Origin: G963691885 sp963691885
GTDB lineage: Bacteria; Pseudomonadota; Alphaproteobacteria; UBA8366; Aestuariispiraceae
Direction: 5' to 3'
Assembly (NCBI GenBank): GCA_963691885.1
Contig: OY829843.1
Coordinates: 1,364,001 to 1,428,000 of the forward strand
DNA length: 64,000 nt
The notes below the pieces were generated by a model, which was not told the DNA's origin, did no database searches, and was given only the letters and a program-made list of their open reading frames with translations. Below are positions 25,739 through 34,939 of this stretch, piece by piece; the first letter of the stretch is position 1; each line of letters opens with the position of its first letter. Position numbers and translations under genes: made by a program.

Positions 25739-26977
25739 ATGCCATCACAGCGACCGAGGGTCCTGCTGATCCTTTCCGGAGGCATCGCGGCCTATAAATG
25801 CCTCGAGGTCATTCGTCGCTTGCGCCAGTCCGGCATCGACACACGTTGTGTGATGACACGGGCAGCGGAACAATTTGTCACCCCTCTCAGCCTCCAGGCA
25901 CTGAGTGAAGGCAAGGTCTATACCGACCTGTTTTCTTTAACCGACGAAAGCGAAATGGGACACATCCAATTGTCCCGTGATGCGGACCTTCTGGTGGTGG
26001 TTCCGGCCAGCGCAGACATCCTCGCCCGGATGGCCGCCGGCATGGCGAACGATCTCGCAACGACTGTTTTACTCGCGACTAATAAACCCGTAATGGTTGT
26101 ACCTGCGATGAATGTCCGGATGTGGGAAAACCCGGCCACGCAAGACAATATGAAGACCCTGGAGAGACGCGGAATTTCAGTGCTGGGCCCGGTTGAAGGC
26201 GAGATGGCCTGCAACGAATTCGGGTTCGGTCGCATGGTCGAGCCAGACGAGATTGTGGACGCCATCAAGGCGGGCATCAACACCGAATCGGATTCAAAAC
26301 AATCCGTGCTAAACCTGTCCTTGAAGGGAAAACGAATCTTGGTCACTTCGGGTCCGACGGTGGAGCCGATTGACCCCGTGCGGTTCATTGCGAACCGGTC
26401 TTCGGGCCGTCAGGGACACGCCATCGCAACGGCCCTGCAGCAGGCTGGGGCGGAGGTGTTGCTGGTCAGTGGTCCGGTCAATATTCCGGATCCGGATGGC
26501 GTTGAAACCATCAAAGTCGAGAGTGCCGTTGACATGTTGAACGCGTGCCAAAAACAACTTCCGGTTGACGCTTCAATCTGCGCCGCGGCGGTCGCAGATT
26601 GGCGTGTTGCATCCCGTGGGACCGACAAAATCAAGAAGCAGGACGGCACCACTCCGACCCTCGAACTAACCGAAAACCCGGATATCCTGGCGACCCTCTC
26701 ACAACCCGGATCCGACCGTCCGTCGCTTGTTGTTGGTTTTGCCGCCGAAACGGAAAACACCGTCGCCCATGCCACGGCAAAGCGATCACGAAAGGGCTGT
26801 GACTGGATCCTCGCCAATGATGTTTCGGAGGGAACCGGAACCTTCGGCGGTGACAAGAATCGCATCCATTTTATCACTGATGGCGATGTTGAGGACTGGC
26901 CTGAAATGTCCAAGTCCGACGTTGCACAGGAATTGACCCGGCGGATTGCAACGCATTTCGATCTTGCAACAAGTTAA
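25739..26977 (+). CDS. coaBC: Bifunctional phosphopantothenoylcysteine decarboxylase/synthetase
   Basis: 412 residues. It performs two successive steps of coenzyme A synthesis. The CoaC flavoprotein half (1-190) has SGGIAAYK, the catalytic GHIQLSR (His75), PAMNVRMW (122-129) and the active-site Cys158 in EMACNEFGFGRM. The CoaB half starts LKGKRILVTSGPTVEPIDPVRFIANRSSG. The ATG at 25739 follows GGGGGAG, so an upstream in-frame start at 25679 is rejected. dut follows 33 bp later, a widespread pair. Confidence 0.96.
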   Translation: MPSQRPRVLLILSGGIAAYKCLEVIRRLRQSGIDTRCVMTRAAEQFVTPLSLQALSEGKVYTDLFSLTDESEMGHIQLSRDADLLVVVPASADILARMAAGMANDLATTVLLATNKPVMVVPAMNVRMWENPATQDNMKTLERRGISVLGPVEGEMACNEFGFGRMVEPDEIVDAIKAGINTESDSKQSVLNLSLKGKRILVTSGPTVEPIDPVRFIANRSSGRQGHAIATALQQAGAEVLLVSGPVNIPDPDGVETIKVESAVDMLNACQKQLPVDASICAAAVADWRVASRGTDKIKKQDGTTPTLELTENPDILATLSQPGSDRPSLVVGFAAETENTVAHATAKRSRKGCDWILANDVSEGTGTFGGDKNRIHFITDGDVEDWPEMSKSDVAQELTRRIATHFDLATS

Positions 26978-27010
26978 CCCTTTTTTAACCCCTGTCCCGT
27001 GGAACAAACC

Positions 27011-27466
27011 ATGTCGTCAACTGCATTTAAAGTTTTTGTCACGATCCTGCCTCATGGAGAAGGCCTAAAACTACCTGAATACAAGACCTTAGACAGCGCC
27101 GGGGCAGACCTTCTGGCGGCGGTATCAGAGCCGATTGTGCTTGCACCGGGGGAGAGGACGCTCATCCCTACCGGACTTGCCATTGCGTTGCCCAGAGGGT
27201 TTGAGGCCCAGGTTCGACCGCGATCAGGATTGGCCCTGAAGAACGGGATAACCTGCCTGAACACGCCAGGCACAATTGATGCCGATTATCGCGGTGAAGT
27301 CGGGGTTATTCTGGCCAATCTGGGACAGGACCCCTTCACCGTTGAGCGTGGCATGCGGATTGCCCAGATTGTTCTGGCCCGCGTCGTCCAGCTGGAATGG
27401 AGAGAGGTCGATACTTTGCCTGAATCCGACAGGGGTACTGGCGGTTTCGGGTCAACCGGCGTATAG
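27011..27466 (+). CDS. dut: dUTP diphosphatase
   Basis: 151 residues. It hydrolyses dUTP to dUMP, keeping uracil out of DNA. The five trimeric dUTPase motifs are readable: DSAGADLLAA, RPRSGLALKNGI, NTPGTIDADYRGEVGVIL, RGMRIAQIV and the C-terminal RGTGGFGSTG loop. The ATG at 27011 is preferred over GTG 26999. It follows coaBC directly. Confidence 0.96.
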   Translation: MSSTAFKVFVTILPHGEGLKLPEYKTLDSAGADLLAAVSEPIVLAPGERTLIPTGLAIALPRGFEAQVRPRSGLALKNGITCLNTPGTIDADYRGEVGVILANLGQDPFTVERGMRIAQIVLARVVQLEWREVDTLPESDRGTGGFGSTGV

Positions 27467-27520
27467 GCTCTGCAACAACTCTGGCTTCTCAGCCAGCCCA
27501 TAATACGTGAGGAATTCATT

Positions 27521-28273
27521 ATGCAAGCTTCGGTCGGTCTGATCGGCGTTGGTGCCTTTGGCGAATTCATGCTGCCCCATCTGCTGCCTTATTGCCGCAT
27601 CGGGGCCTTTGACCCGCTGCGCGACCTGACCGACCTGACCAGGCGCTGGGCCGTTGCATCCGAAAGCCTTGAAGAAGTGGCGTCGAAGGACATCGTAATC
27701 CTGGCCATGCCGGTTCAACGCATTGCTGCGGTTTGTGACGAAATCTCGCCCTATCTGAAAAAGGGGGCCCTTGTGCTGGATGTTTGTTCGGTCAAGGAAG
27801 AACCGCAGCAGCTGATGCTGGATCACCTGCCCGACCATGTTGATATCGTGGGTACCCATCCATTATTCGGGCCGCAGACCGGTGCAGACGGTATTGCCGA
27901 CCTGCGGGTCGCCCTGTGCAACATACGGGGTGACCGGCTGGCATGTGTGGATGCCTTCCTGTCTGAGTCGCTGAAGCTGAAGACAATCATAACAACGGCG
28001 GAGGAACATGACCGGCAACTTGCCTATGTTCAGGGCCTGACGCATTTGATCTCAAAAATTGTTGTTGAGATGGACATGCCGGAACTGGATCACACAACGG
28101 AAACCTTCGACATCATGCACAAGATGATCGAATCCGTGCGCTACGATTCAGAAGAACTGTTCCGGGCCATCGAAAACCGGAACCGGTTTGTGACGGCAAC
28201 CCGTGAAGAGTTCTTTGATGCGGCCCGTATCATTGAGGAACGGTTGGCAAAGCCGCCATCGAGAGATGACTGA
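27521..28273 (+). CDS. Prephenate/arogenate dehydrogenase-like protein
   Basis: 250 residues. A Rossmann start (VGLIGVGAFGEFMLP) and the TyrA-type features ILAMPVQRI, VLDVCSVKEEP, IVGTHPLFGPQTG and the helical second half (YVQGLTHLISKI) identify a TyrA-family dehydrogenase. The family makes 4-hydroxyphenylpyruvate or tyrosine from prephenate or arogenate. It is shorter than bifunctional enzymes and has no ACT domain, so feedback control is not evident. A good GAGGAA site precedes ATG 27521. It overlaps the next gene by 8 nt. Confidence 0.85.
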   Translation: MQASVGLIGVGAFGEFMLPHLLPYCRIGAFDPLRDLTDLTRRWAVASESLEEVASKDIVILAMPVQRIAAVCDEISPYLKKGALVLDVCSVKEEPQQLMLDHLPDHVDIVGTHPLFGPQTGADGIADLRVALCNIRGDRLACVDAFLSESLKLKTIITTAEEHDRQLAYVQGLTHLISKIVVEMDMPELDHTTETFDIMHKMIESVRYDSEELFRAIENRNRFVTATREEFFDAARIIEERLAKPPSRDD

Positions 28274-29063
28274 CACCTCTGGCCATCAACAATACGCGCT
28301 CGATGATGATCTGAGCGACGCCGATCTGGAACGCTATGCCCGCCATGTCATTCTGGACGAACTTGGTGATGAGGGTCAGATTAAACTGATCAACAGCCGG
28401 GTTGCCGTAGTGGGTGCCGGCGGATTAGGAAGTCCCGCCCTTCTCTATCTTGCTGCCGCCGGGATCGGCACCATCGGCATCATCGATGACGACCAGGTTG
28501 ACCGGACAAACCTGCAGCGCCAGATCGTCCACAGCGATGCCTCGGTCGGCTCACCCAAGGCAGAAAGCGCCAGGGACCGCCTCACAAAACTGAACCCTGC
28601 AATAAATCTGGTCATTCATCGGACACGCCTTACCGACGGAAACGCGCGCACAATCCTGTCAGAATATGATCTGGTTCTTGATGGCACCGACAATTACGCA
28701 ACCCGGATCATGATCAATGATATTTGCTATGGCCTGAAGATCCCGTTGATCAGCGCATCCGTCGTCCGCTTTGAAGGGCAGCTATCAACCTTCACCGCGT
28801 ACGAAACCGGTCCGTGTTACCGGTGTGTCTTTCCACAAGAACCAGAACCGGGGCTGGTGCCCCGCTGTGATTCCGCCGGTATCCTTGGACCCGTCGCAGG
28901 CGTCATGGGAACATTGCAGGCGACCGAAGCATTGAAACAGATCTTGGGCCTGGGAACCGGTATGGTCGGGCAATTAATGCTCTATGACGCGCTGGATCAG
29001 AGCATGCAAAAGATCAAGACGCGCAAAGATCCGGCCTGTCCAACATGCGGCACACCCGCCTGA
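28266..29063 (+). CDS. moeB: E1-like adenylyltransferase, MoeB/ThiF/HesA family
   Basis: 265 residues. It adenylates the C-terminus of a ubiquitin-like sulfur carrier (MoaD or ThiS). The nucleotide loop VVGAGGLGSPALLYLAAAG (residues 48-66), RTNLQRQI, DGTDNYATR, the zinc cysteines CYRC and CPTC, and the RCDSAG loop are present. There is no rhodanese domain. The ATG at 28266 overlaps the end of the previous gene, suggesting coupled translation. MoeB versus ThiF cannot be decided without a carrier gene nearby. Confidence 0.88.
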   Translation: MTDTSGHQQYALDDDLSDADLERYARHVILDELGDEGQIKLINSRVAVVGAGGLGSPALLYLAAAGIGTIGIIDDDQVDRTNLQRQIVHSDASVGSPKAESARDRLTKLNPAINLVIHRTRLTDGNARTILSEYDLVLDGTDNYATRIMINDICYGLKIPLISASVVRFEGQLSTFTAYETGPCYRCVFPQEPEPGLVPRCDSAGILGPVAGVMGTLQATEALKQILGLGTGMVGQLMLYDALDQSMQKIKTRKDPACPTCGTPA

Positions 29064-29069
29064 TCCCAC

Positions 29070-30476
29070 TTACGCAGTGCGGGCAAACCCTCGGCGACAG
29101 AGAAATATCCAGCGTCCCATCAGCAGTGTTAGCGATACACCTGACGCGATGAGGATCGCCTCAAACAGGCCCAGTACACCGCGCTCCAGATGGATGCCCA
29201 GATAATAGCCCAGGGGAATCTGAACACAGAGATAGGATGCGAAATTCAGATAGGTCGCAAACCAGGGGTCCGCCGCCGCCCGATTGGCATTGCTCATCAC
29301 AATCTGCGCACCATCGCCCAGCATCACAAATCCGATGATCACAATCGCCGGCAACAAAACCGGCAACAGTATCGGGTCACTTGTATAGAAGGCAGCAACC
29401 CAATCCGTTTCGAAATACATCGTGGCACAGAAGATCCCCATCAGGAGCAGCGTCACCCCAAAGCCTGTGAACCCCGCCAGTGTACGATCGGCCAGATCAC
29501 GGCGCCCATGGGCAATACCGACCCGCACCGCCGTTGCGGTCGCCAGACCGGACGCCCCCATAAAGAGGAGGGCCGTCAGGTTCATACCAAGCCCGAAAAC
29601 GGCAGAGGCAGTTGCCCCCATCCAGCCCGCATAAATCTGCATCATCGCGAAGGACAGACTTTCCAGACCATAGGCAAGGCCAGAGGCATATCCATAATTC
29701 CGCTGTTCACGGCTGCCCTGCCACAAACGCGCCAACCAGGCGCCTTTTAAATCCCGGTCGGCCGCCTGTCTTATGCCAAATCTCTCCCGGTCCCCTAGCC
29801 ACCAGACATAGGCAATTGTCGCGATACCCATGAACGTTCGCGCGATAGAGGTTGCTATGGCCGCCCCATCCGCACCAAGCGCCGGTATCGGACCAGTCCC
29901 GAAAACCAGAATGGGATCAAGGCCCAGATTGATGCCGTTGGCCAGCGCGATGATGATCATAACCGGCACCGGCCGCTGCAACGCTTCCAGAAACAGGCTG
30001 GAAGACACAAAGATCATTGTCGGGATCAGGCCCAGGCCCAGCAGCCAGGACACCCGGCTCGCCTCATAGGCCAGGATCTCTTCCATGCCGGCCAAAAGGA
30101 AGAATTCGTGGGAAAAGAAAGTGATCAGGGTGAGGAGACCACCCAGCATAATTCCAAGCGGCACCGTACGACGCCAGGTCGCACCCGCTTCGAGATCACG
30201 ACCTTCGCCCAGACGGTGGGTCGTCACCACCATGCTGCCATGCATCAGGCCGATACCGGTCACCATGAGGAAAAGAAAGATCGACCCGCCCAGCGCATAG
30301 GCCGCTGTTTCGTCAGCCCCTGCCCGCCCCAGGGTCGCGAAATCCACGGTCATCAACAGCAGGATGCCGGTTCTGGAACAGATGACAGGTGCGGCAAGTC
30401 GGACGAGTTCACTCAAATGGCGGCGCAAGCGTGTGCGCAGCCACTCCATGGCCCCGATGCCAGCGTCCTCCGTCAT
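29070..30476 (-). CDS. MATE-family multidrug/sodium antiporter
   Basis: 468 residues with about twelve membrane helices in two related halves. Typical MATE features include LVRLAAPVICSRTGILLLMTVDFATLGRAG, SSLFLEALQRP, ANGINLGLDPILVFG, and LGADGAAIATSIARTF. It is a NorM-type exporter driven by ion gradients; substrates are unknown. It converges with moeB (6 bp between stops). An internal start at MEWLRTRLRRHL is possible. Confidence 0.92.
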   Translation of the reverse strand: MTEDAGIGAMEWLRTRLRRHLSELVRLAAPVICSRTGILLLMTVDFATLGRAGADETAAYALGGSIFLFLMVTGIGLMHGSMVVTTHRLGEGRDLEAGATWRRTVPLGIMLGGLLTLITFFSHEFFLLAGMEEILAYEASRVSWLLGLGLIPTMIFVSSSLFLEALQRPVPVMIIIALANGINLGLDPILVFGTGPIPALGADGAAIATSIARTFMGIATIAYVWWLGDRERFGIRQAADRDLKGAWLARLWQGSREQRNYGYASGLAYGLESLSFAMMQIYAGWMGATASAVFGLGMNLTALLFMGASGLATATAVRVGIAHGRRDLADRTLAGFTGFGVTLLLMGIFCATMYFETDWVAAFYTSDPILLPVLLPAIVIIGFVMLGDGAQIVMSNANRAAADPWFATYLNFASYLCVQIPLGYYLGIHLERGVLGLFEAILIASGVSLTLLMGRWIFLCRRGFARTA

Positions 30477-30566
30477 GTCGCACTGTCCATTCTTTACAGT
30501 ACTGCCGGTAACGGCCGCACTGGTGATGTGTTCTGCGTGTTGTTGTCAGACCGTCCTGTGAACGAT

Positions 30567-31550
30567 CTAGAACATGGTGTCGATTACCCGGTCCGGCGGA
30601 TTATGGCCATCTACATAGGTCCGGATATTGATGATGACCTTCTCACCCATGGCGATACGCCCTTCGATGGTCGCCGAACCCATATGGGGCAAAAGGACAG
30701 CGTTTTTCAGTTTCATCAATTTTGGATTTACCGCGGGTTCCTGTTCATAGACATCCAGGCCGCACCCCGCGATCCGCTGTTCTGAGAGCGCTGCAACCAG
30801 GGCGTCTTCATCGATCACTTCGCCACGGCTGGTATTGACCACAAAGGCATGGGATTTCATCAGGCCCAAGCGACGCTTGTTCAACAGGTGATAGGTCGCC
30901 GGCGTGTGGGGGCAGTTGATTGAAATAATATCCATATGCGCAATCATCTGATCCAGACTGGACCAGTAGGTCGCTTCCAGTTCGGCCTCTGTCTCCTCAT
31001 GCACGCGGTTGCGATTGTGATAGTGGACCGAAAGGCCAAATCCCCGCGCGCGGCGCGCCAGGGCCTGACCGATGCGACCCATGCCGACAATGCCCAGACG
31101 CTTACCCCAGATCCGATGACCTAGCATGGATGTCGGGCTCCACCCCGTCCAGCCGCCTGACCGAAGAAGCTGCTCCCCCTCGTTAAGGCGACGCGGCACG
31201 GCCAGGATCAGTGCCATGGTCATGTCCGCCGTATCCTCGGTCAGAACGTCGGGGGTGTTGGAAACCGCAATATTGCGGCGCTTGCAGGCCTGAAAATCAA
31301 TATGGTCAACGCCGGTTCCGAAAGAGGCGATCATTTTCAGTTGAGGTCCGGCGGCCTCAATAATCTCACGGTCAATCTTGTCGGTGACGGTTGGCACGAG
31401 AATTTCTGCTTCCTGAACGGCAGCAAGTAAGTCTTCCCGAGACATTGGATCGTCGTGGAGGTTCAGACGACAGGAAAACAGCTCCATCATACGGGTCTCG
31501 ATGATGTCTGGCAGTTTCCGTGTGACAATGACCAATGGCTTCTGGCTCAT
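30567..31550 (-). CDS. D-2-hydroxyacid dehydrogenase (glyoxylate/hydroxypyruvate reductase type)
   Basis: 327 residues. NAD(P)-binding GIVGMGRIGQALARRA, and the catalytic set Arg in NTSRGEVIDEDAL, Glu in DVYEQEP and His in LLPHMGSAT identify the family. The sequence ASFGTGVDHIDFQACKRRNIAVSNTPDVLTEDTAD is like GyaR-type glyoxylate reductases. Its ATG overlaps the stop of the small upstream zinc-ribbon gene as ATGA, so expression is probably coupled. Exact 2-oxoacid substrate not known. Confidence 0.92.
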   Translation of the reverse strand: MSQKPLVIVTRKLPDIIETRMMELFSCRLNLHDDPMSREDLLAAVQEAEILVPTVTDKIDREIIEAAGPQLKMIASFGTGVDHIDFQACKRRNIAVSNTPDVLTEDTADMTMALILAVPRRLNEGEQLLRSGGWTGWSPTSMLGHRIWGKRLGIVGMGRIGQALARRARGFGLSVHYHNRNRVHEETEAELEATYWSSLDQMIAHMDIISINCPHTPATYHLLNKRRLGLMKSHAFVVNTSRGEVIDEDALVAALSEQRIAGCGLDVYEQEPAVNPKLMKLKNAVLLPHMGSATIEGRIAMGEKVIINIRTYVDGHNPPDRVIDTMF

Positions 31551-31711
31551 GTCCGATAACCTTTCCCCTCTGATACCCTCTGGTCCGGGCGATCATCCCG
31601 GATACAGGGCATCCTGTGTTCCTGTGCCCGGGCATTGTCGCAACAACAACTCCGGCAAGTATCCAGCCCAACATACAAAGATTCGCAATCTGAACACTGA
31701 TAGCGGTGCAT
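31547..31711 (-). CDS. Zinc-ribbon-like microprotein coupled to the hydroxyacid dehydrogenase
   Basis: A 54-residue frame starting MHRYQCSDCESLYVGLDTC and continuing RSCCCDNARAQ. Two CxxC pairs (C-S-D-C and C-R-S-C) 11 residues apart make a plausible zinc ribbon. AGGGGG lies 8 nt before the ATG, and the stop overlaps the dehydrogenase ATG as ATGA. These three facts together argue for a real gene although it is short. No family is recognised; a metal-binding or regulatory role is inference. Confidence 0.52.
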   Translation of the reverse strand: MHRYQCSDCESLYVGLDTCRSCCCDNARAQEHRMPCIRDDRPDQRVSEGKGYRT

Positions 31712-31796
31712 CGCGCGTTCCCCCTGCCTTGTCAATATAGCGGCTGTTCACATTGACCTCTTGCGATGCAGCGATGCGTGGTTTATTTCCGACGAC

Positions 31797-32309
31797 ATGC
31801 ATGTAAACAAGGGCCCTCATCTGAATTTTTTGACTGCTCTGTCAGCCGGTCTGCTCGCAGGCCTGATCGGCGTGACCCAGGCCGCCGCGCAGGAAACCGG
31901 CTTGCCCCTGCCCCGTTTTGTGAGTCTGAGTTCTGATGAGGTCAATATGCGGACCGGCCCCGGTGTGCGCTATCCCGTTCAATGGGTTTTTCAGCGCCGT
32001 AATTTCCCCGTTGAGGTCATCGCGGAATACGATACCTGGCGAAAAATCAGAGATGTCGAAGGGGCCGAGGGCTGGGTACACAGGGCCATGTTGACCAGCC
32101 GCCGAAGTATCTTGGTTAAGGGCGAAGAAGTGACCCTGCGCCAGTCCCCGTCAGAACAAAGCCCGGCGGTCGCCCGCCTGTCAGACGGCATCGTCGCGAC
32201 AATAGAAACCTGCGACATGACCTGGTGTCGGGTCAGCACATCAGGCTATCTGGGCTGGGTTCAGCGCCGCGCAGTCTGGGGTCTCTATGAAGCCGAGGTC
32301 GTCGAATAG
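31797..32309 (+). CDS. Exported bacterial SH3-domain protein
   Basis: 170 residues. A signal peptide ends near AAAQ (about residue 32 from ATG 31797). The mature protein has two SH3-type repeats: VNMRTGPGVRYPVQWVFQR...WRKIRDVEGAEGWVHRAML, then VTLRQSPSEQSPAVARL...WCRVSTSGYLGWVQR. Such domains (SH3_4/SH3b) are periplasmic and often bind cell wall or partner proteins. The exact role is unknown. It converges with the DUF3501 gene, 4 bp apart. Confidence 0.85.
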   Translation: MHVNKGPHLNFLTALSAGLLAGLIGVTQAAAQETGLPLPRFVSLSSDEVNMRTGPGVRYPVQWVFQRRNFPVEVIAEYDTWRKIRDVEGAEGWVHRAMLTSRRSILVKGEEVTLRQSPSEQSPAVARLSDGIVATIETCDMTWCRVSTSGYLGWVQRRAVWGLYEAEVVE

Positions 32310-32313
32310 ACGA

Positions 32314-32904
32314 TCAGGCGAAATCGCCCGCCAATGCGTTGCGGGTGTCTTCATGCAGAACGGCCATATGGGCGTATTCACGGTGAGAAAATCCGATCAT
32401 CACTTCAGCACCGGCCTGTCCGAAAGCCGCCACCGCTTCCTCTGAAAAAGGGAAGTGAACGAACTGGACGCTGGATGCCTTGCCGTCCGCCGTTGTGCGG
32501 TCCAGATCCTCTTCCGGCTGACCTTTAATCTCAATCCCGCCAACACGGATGAACATCGTCTCCTCAACGCCGCCCAGCTTGCCCAGCACGATGGCACGGC
32601 GCAGAGGCTCGTCGATTTCGAACATGACCGTTGCGACCAGCTCACGACCTTGCGGAATCAGCGGATTATAGGCTGAGAGCTCGTCTTCGATCTGCTCCTC
32701 ACCACCCTTTTCGATGAAAAGCATCTCATGCACCTGGTGTAGCATTGTCTGATAGTTCTCGAAGTAGCACATGGCGTCTGGCCCAATGGCAACCCGGCGG
32801 TTCTTTTTAACAGGCACCATCTCTTTACGACGCTCGGCGCGGATCGCTGCATAGTCTTCAACAGACATAATGTCGTCGCGGGTGATTTCAGTTTTCAACG
32901 CCAT
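32314..32904 (-). CDS. DUF3501 family protein
   Basis: 196 residues. The family patterns ITRDDIMSVEDYAAIRAERR, PVKKNRRVAIGP, YFENYQTMLHQVHEMLFIEKGG and YNPLIPQGRELVATVMFEID are clear. The biochemical role is unknown. From general knowledge, DUF3501 genes often travel with a CCG-domain Fe-S protein and rubrerythrin, the arrangement found here (68 bp after the Fe-S gene). GGAGAG before ATG 32904 decides the start; the open frame extends far upstream into the Fe-S gene and is not coding there. Confidence 0.88.
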   Translation of the reverse strand: MALKTEITRDDIMSVEDYAAIRAERRKEMVPVKKNRRVAIGPDAMCYFENYQTMLHQVHEMLFIEKGGEEQIEDELSAYNPLIPQGRELVATVMFEIDEPLRRAIVLGKLGGVEETMFIRVGGIEIKGQPEEDLDRTTADGKASSVQFVHFPFSEEAVAAFGQAGAEVMIGFSHREYAHMAVLHEDTRNALAGDFA

Positions 32905-32972
32905 TGCGGCACTCTCCATAGTTTTCCAGCCGGTGAACCGGCGTGTTACTGGTCTTGATCTTTCGGGTTGGT

Positions 32973-34319
32973 CTAGTCGTGCAGACCGTAGGCCTTTGCA
33001 AACAGGATGACCGGATGTGGAACGGTCTCCGGCAAGGGATTGTCGCTGCCCATACGCTCCATCCCCTGGGCGATATGCAGGCCAGCCAGCGGACATTCAC
33101 TGGCAACATATTTGGCCGCCCCCTTGTTCAAAGCCTGGCGGAAGACAGGCTTGCCAACCTTCATGCCCACTTCGAAGAAGTCTTTCTTCACGCCCCAGGA
33201 CCCGCCATGGCCGGAACACCGTTCAACCACGTTGAGTTTTACATCCGGGATCAGGCGCAGAAGTTCTGCCGCCTTCTGCCCCATGTTCTGGGCCCGTGAG
33301 TGACAGGCAATATGGACAGAAATATCACCATCCATCGGGTTCAACCCCTCGGCCAAACCTTCCTTCTTGGCGATGTCCACGATGTACTGACTGATGTCAT
33401 AGGTCGCCCCGGACAAGAGTTTGACATCTTCATCACCGTCGACAATGAGCGGCCATTCAAACTTCAGCATCAGCGTACAGCTTGGCACCAGCGAAATAAC
33501 GTCATAGCCCTTTTCGATGTACGGCTTGAAAGCCTTGGCAACGTTCTTTGCCTTCGTGTCAACTTTGCTCAGGTCCCCCTGCTCCAGCTGCGGCATCCCA
33601 CAGCATTCCGGATAGAGAACCTCAACCTCAACCCCGTTATGGGCGAGGATCGACAGGGCGGCATTGCCGATTTCAGGGGAATTATAGTTGCCATAGCATG
33701 TGGCATAGACAACAGCCTTGCGGCCATGGGCCGGTGCGTCTGTATTGATCTTCGGCGGCGTATCCTGGATCTGTTTTTCAAGGGTCTTGCCGGAAAATTT
33801 GGGAAGCGCCGCTTCTTTATGGATTCCGGTAACTGACTCCATCATACCGCGCGTGAGTGAATTGTCAGACTTGACCGCCCAGTTTGCGATAGAGGCCATG
33901 CCGGTCCCCATCTTACCGATCATGTCGGTGTCGCTGACCATTTTGTCCATGGTCTTGGTTTCACCCTTTTTGTGTTCGATCGCACGATAGCGCAGCATCA
34001 GATGAGGGAAATCCAGATTGAACTCGTGTGGCGGTACATAAGGGCACTTCGTCAGGAAGCACATGTCACAAAGCGTACACGCGTCTACAACCGGTTTGAA
34101 ATCCGCAGAGGAAACGCTGTCCAGTTCTTCGGTTTCCGAATCATCAATCAGATCGAACAGGTGCGGGAATGAATCGCACAGATTAAAACAGCGGCGACAA
34201 CCGTGGCAGATGTCGAAGACACGGCGCAACTCATCATCAAGTTTCGCCTCATCATAAAATTCCGGATTGTGCCAATCGATGGGATGACGGATCGGGGCTT
34301 CCAAACTGCCTTCTGACAT
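32973..34319 (-). CDS. CCG-domain Fe-S oxidoreductase (GlpC/HdrB-related)
   Basis: 448 residues. Two 4Fe-4S clusters near the N-terminus (CHGCRRCFNLC and CTLCDMCFLTKC) are followed by two CCG-type cysteine-rich domains (PECCGMPQLEQGD; VVERCSGHGGSWG). This architecture is shared with GlpC, glycolate oxidase GlcF and heterodisulfide reductase B/D, acting as an electron carrier. No glpA or glcD partner is next to it. It sits between rubrerythrin and DUF3501 on the same strand, pointing to a shared redox or peroxide role. CGGAGA precedes ATG 34319. Confidence 0.88.
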   Translation of the reverse strand: MSEGSLEAPIRHPIDWHNPEFYDEAKLDDELRRVFDICHGCRRCFNLCDSFPHLFDLIDDSETEELDSVSSADFKPVVDACTLCDMCFLTKCPYVPPHEFNLDFPHLMLRYRAIEHKKGETKTMDKMVSDTDMIGKMGTGMASIANWAVKSDNSLTRGMMESVTGIHKEAALPKFSGKTLEKQIQDTPPKINTDAPAHGRKAVVYATCYGNYNSPEIGNAALSILAHNGVEVEVLYPECCGMPQLEQGDLSKVDTKAKNVAKAFKPYIEKGYDVISLVPSCTLMLKFEWPLIVDGDEDVKLLSGATYDISQYIVDIAKKEGLAEGLNPMDGDISVHIACHSRAQNMGQKAAELLRLIPDVKLNVVERCSGHGGSWGVKKDFFEVGMKVGKPVFRQALNKGAAKYVASECPLAGLHIAQGMERMGSDNPLPETVPHPVILFAKAYGLHD

Positions 34320-34485
34320 AACGTATCTCCGCTGCTGAAATAGCCTTTGAAATGCAAGAGCATTCTAAGGTTTGGGCGCATAGCCCAACCCGGCAAAAAA
34401 ATACTTGAGGGGTACCGTTCTTGAGCCAGCAAGAAGCAGCACAACGCCTGTCGTCTGCTGCATTGCCAACACAAGCATATGAGGA

Positions 34486-34509
34486 ACAGGCGGGGATACC
34501 CCCGCCTGT
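34486..34509 (-). terminator. Hairpin directly behind rubrerythrin
   Basis: ACAGGCGGGG (34486-34495) and CCCCGCCTGT (34500-34509) form a perfect 10-bp GC-rich stem with a 4-nt loop, 10 bp past the rubrerythrin stop. The following minus-strand bases are TTCCTC, so the U-tract is poor; termination or mRNA 3'-end protection is likely, perhaps with partial readthrough into the Fe-S gene. Confidence 0.62.
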
Positions 34510-34519
34510 CGCATCATCA

Positions 34520-34939
34520 TCAGCTGTTCAGAGAGTCCAGAGCTTTCTGGAACCGGCCAGCGTGACTCTTTTCGGCTTTCGCCAGGGTTTCGAACCAGTC
34601 AGCGATCTCGTCGAACCCTTCTTCACGTGCGGTGCGTGCCATACCCGGATACATGTCGGTATATTCGTGTGTCTCACCGGCGATGGAGGCTTTCAGATTG
34701 TCCTCGGTACCCCCAATCGGCTCGCCGGTCGCGGGATCGCCAACCTCTTCCAGGAACTCAAGATGACCATGCGCGTGGCCGGTTTCACCTTCAGCAGTTG
34801 ACCGGAAAACGGCGGCAACATCGTTGTAGCCTTCAATATCGGCCTTCTGAGCGAAATAGAGGTAACGACGGTTGGCCTGGCTTTCACCAGAAAAAGCGTC
34901 TTTCAGATTGCCTTCTGTTTTGCTGCCTTTGAGGGACAT
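34520..34939 (-). CDS. Rubrerythrin-family diiron protein without rubredoxin domain
   Basis: 139 residues: one ferritin-like four-helix bundle with the iron-binding Glu/His set (GESQANRRYLYFAQKA, GETGHAHGHLEF, GETHEYTDMYPG, AKAEKSHAGRF). The C-terminal rubredoxin domain of classic rubrerythrin is missing, so electrons must come from a separate partner; the adjacent Fe-S protein is a candidate. The family reduces hydrogen peroxide. A strong AAGGAGAG site precedes the ATG. A palindrome about 170 bp upstream may be a regulatory site, and irr is the neighbouring gene. Confidence 0.9.
   Translation of the reverse strand: MSLKGSKTEGNLKDAFSGESQANRRYLYFAQKADIEGYNDVAAVFRSTAEGETGHAHGHLEFLEEVGDPATGEPIGGTEDNLKASIAGETHEYTDMYPGMARTAREEGFDEIADWFETLAKAEKSHAGRFQKALDSLNS

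Noticed and set aside
32905..33096. Long N-terminus of the DUF3501 protein
   Set aside because: This stretch overlaps the end of the Fe-S oxidoreductase in another frame and does not match the family.
34372..34388. TTGGGC-GCATA-GCCCAA hairpin between rubrerythrin and the Fe-S gene
   Set aside because: Short arms and no T-run on the transcribed side; too weak to call a terminator.
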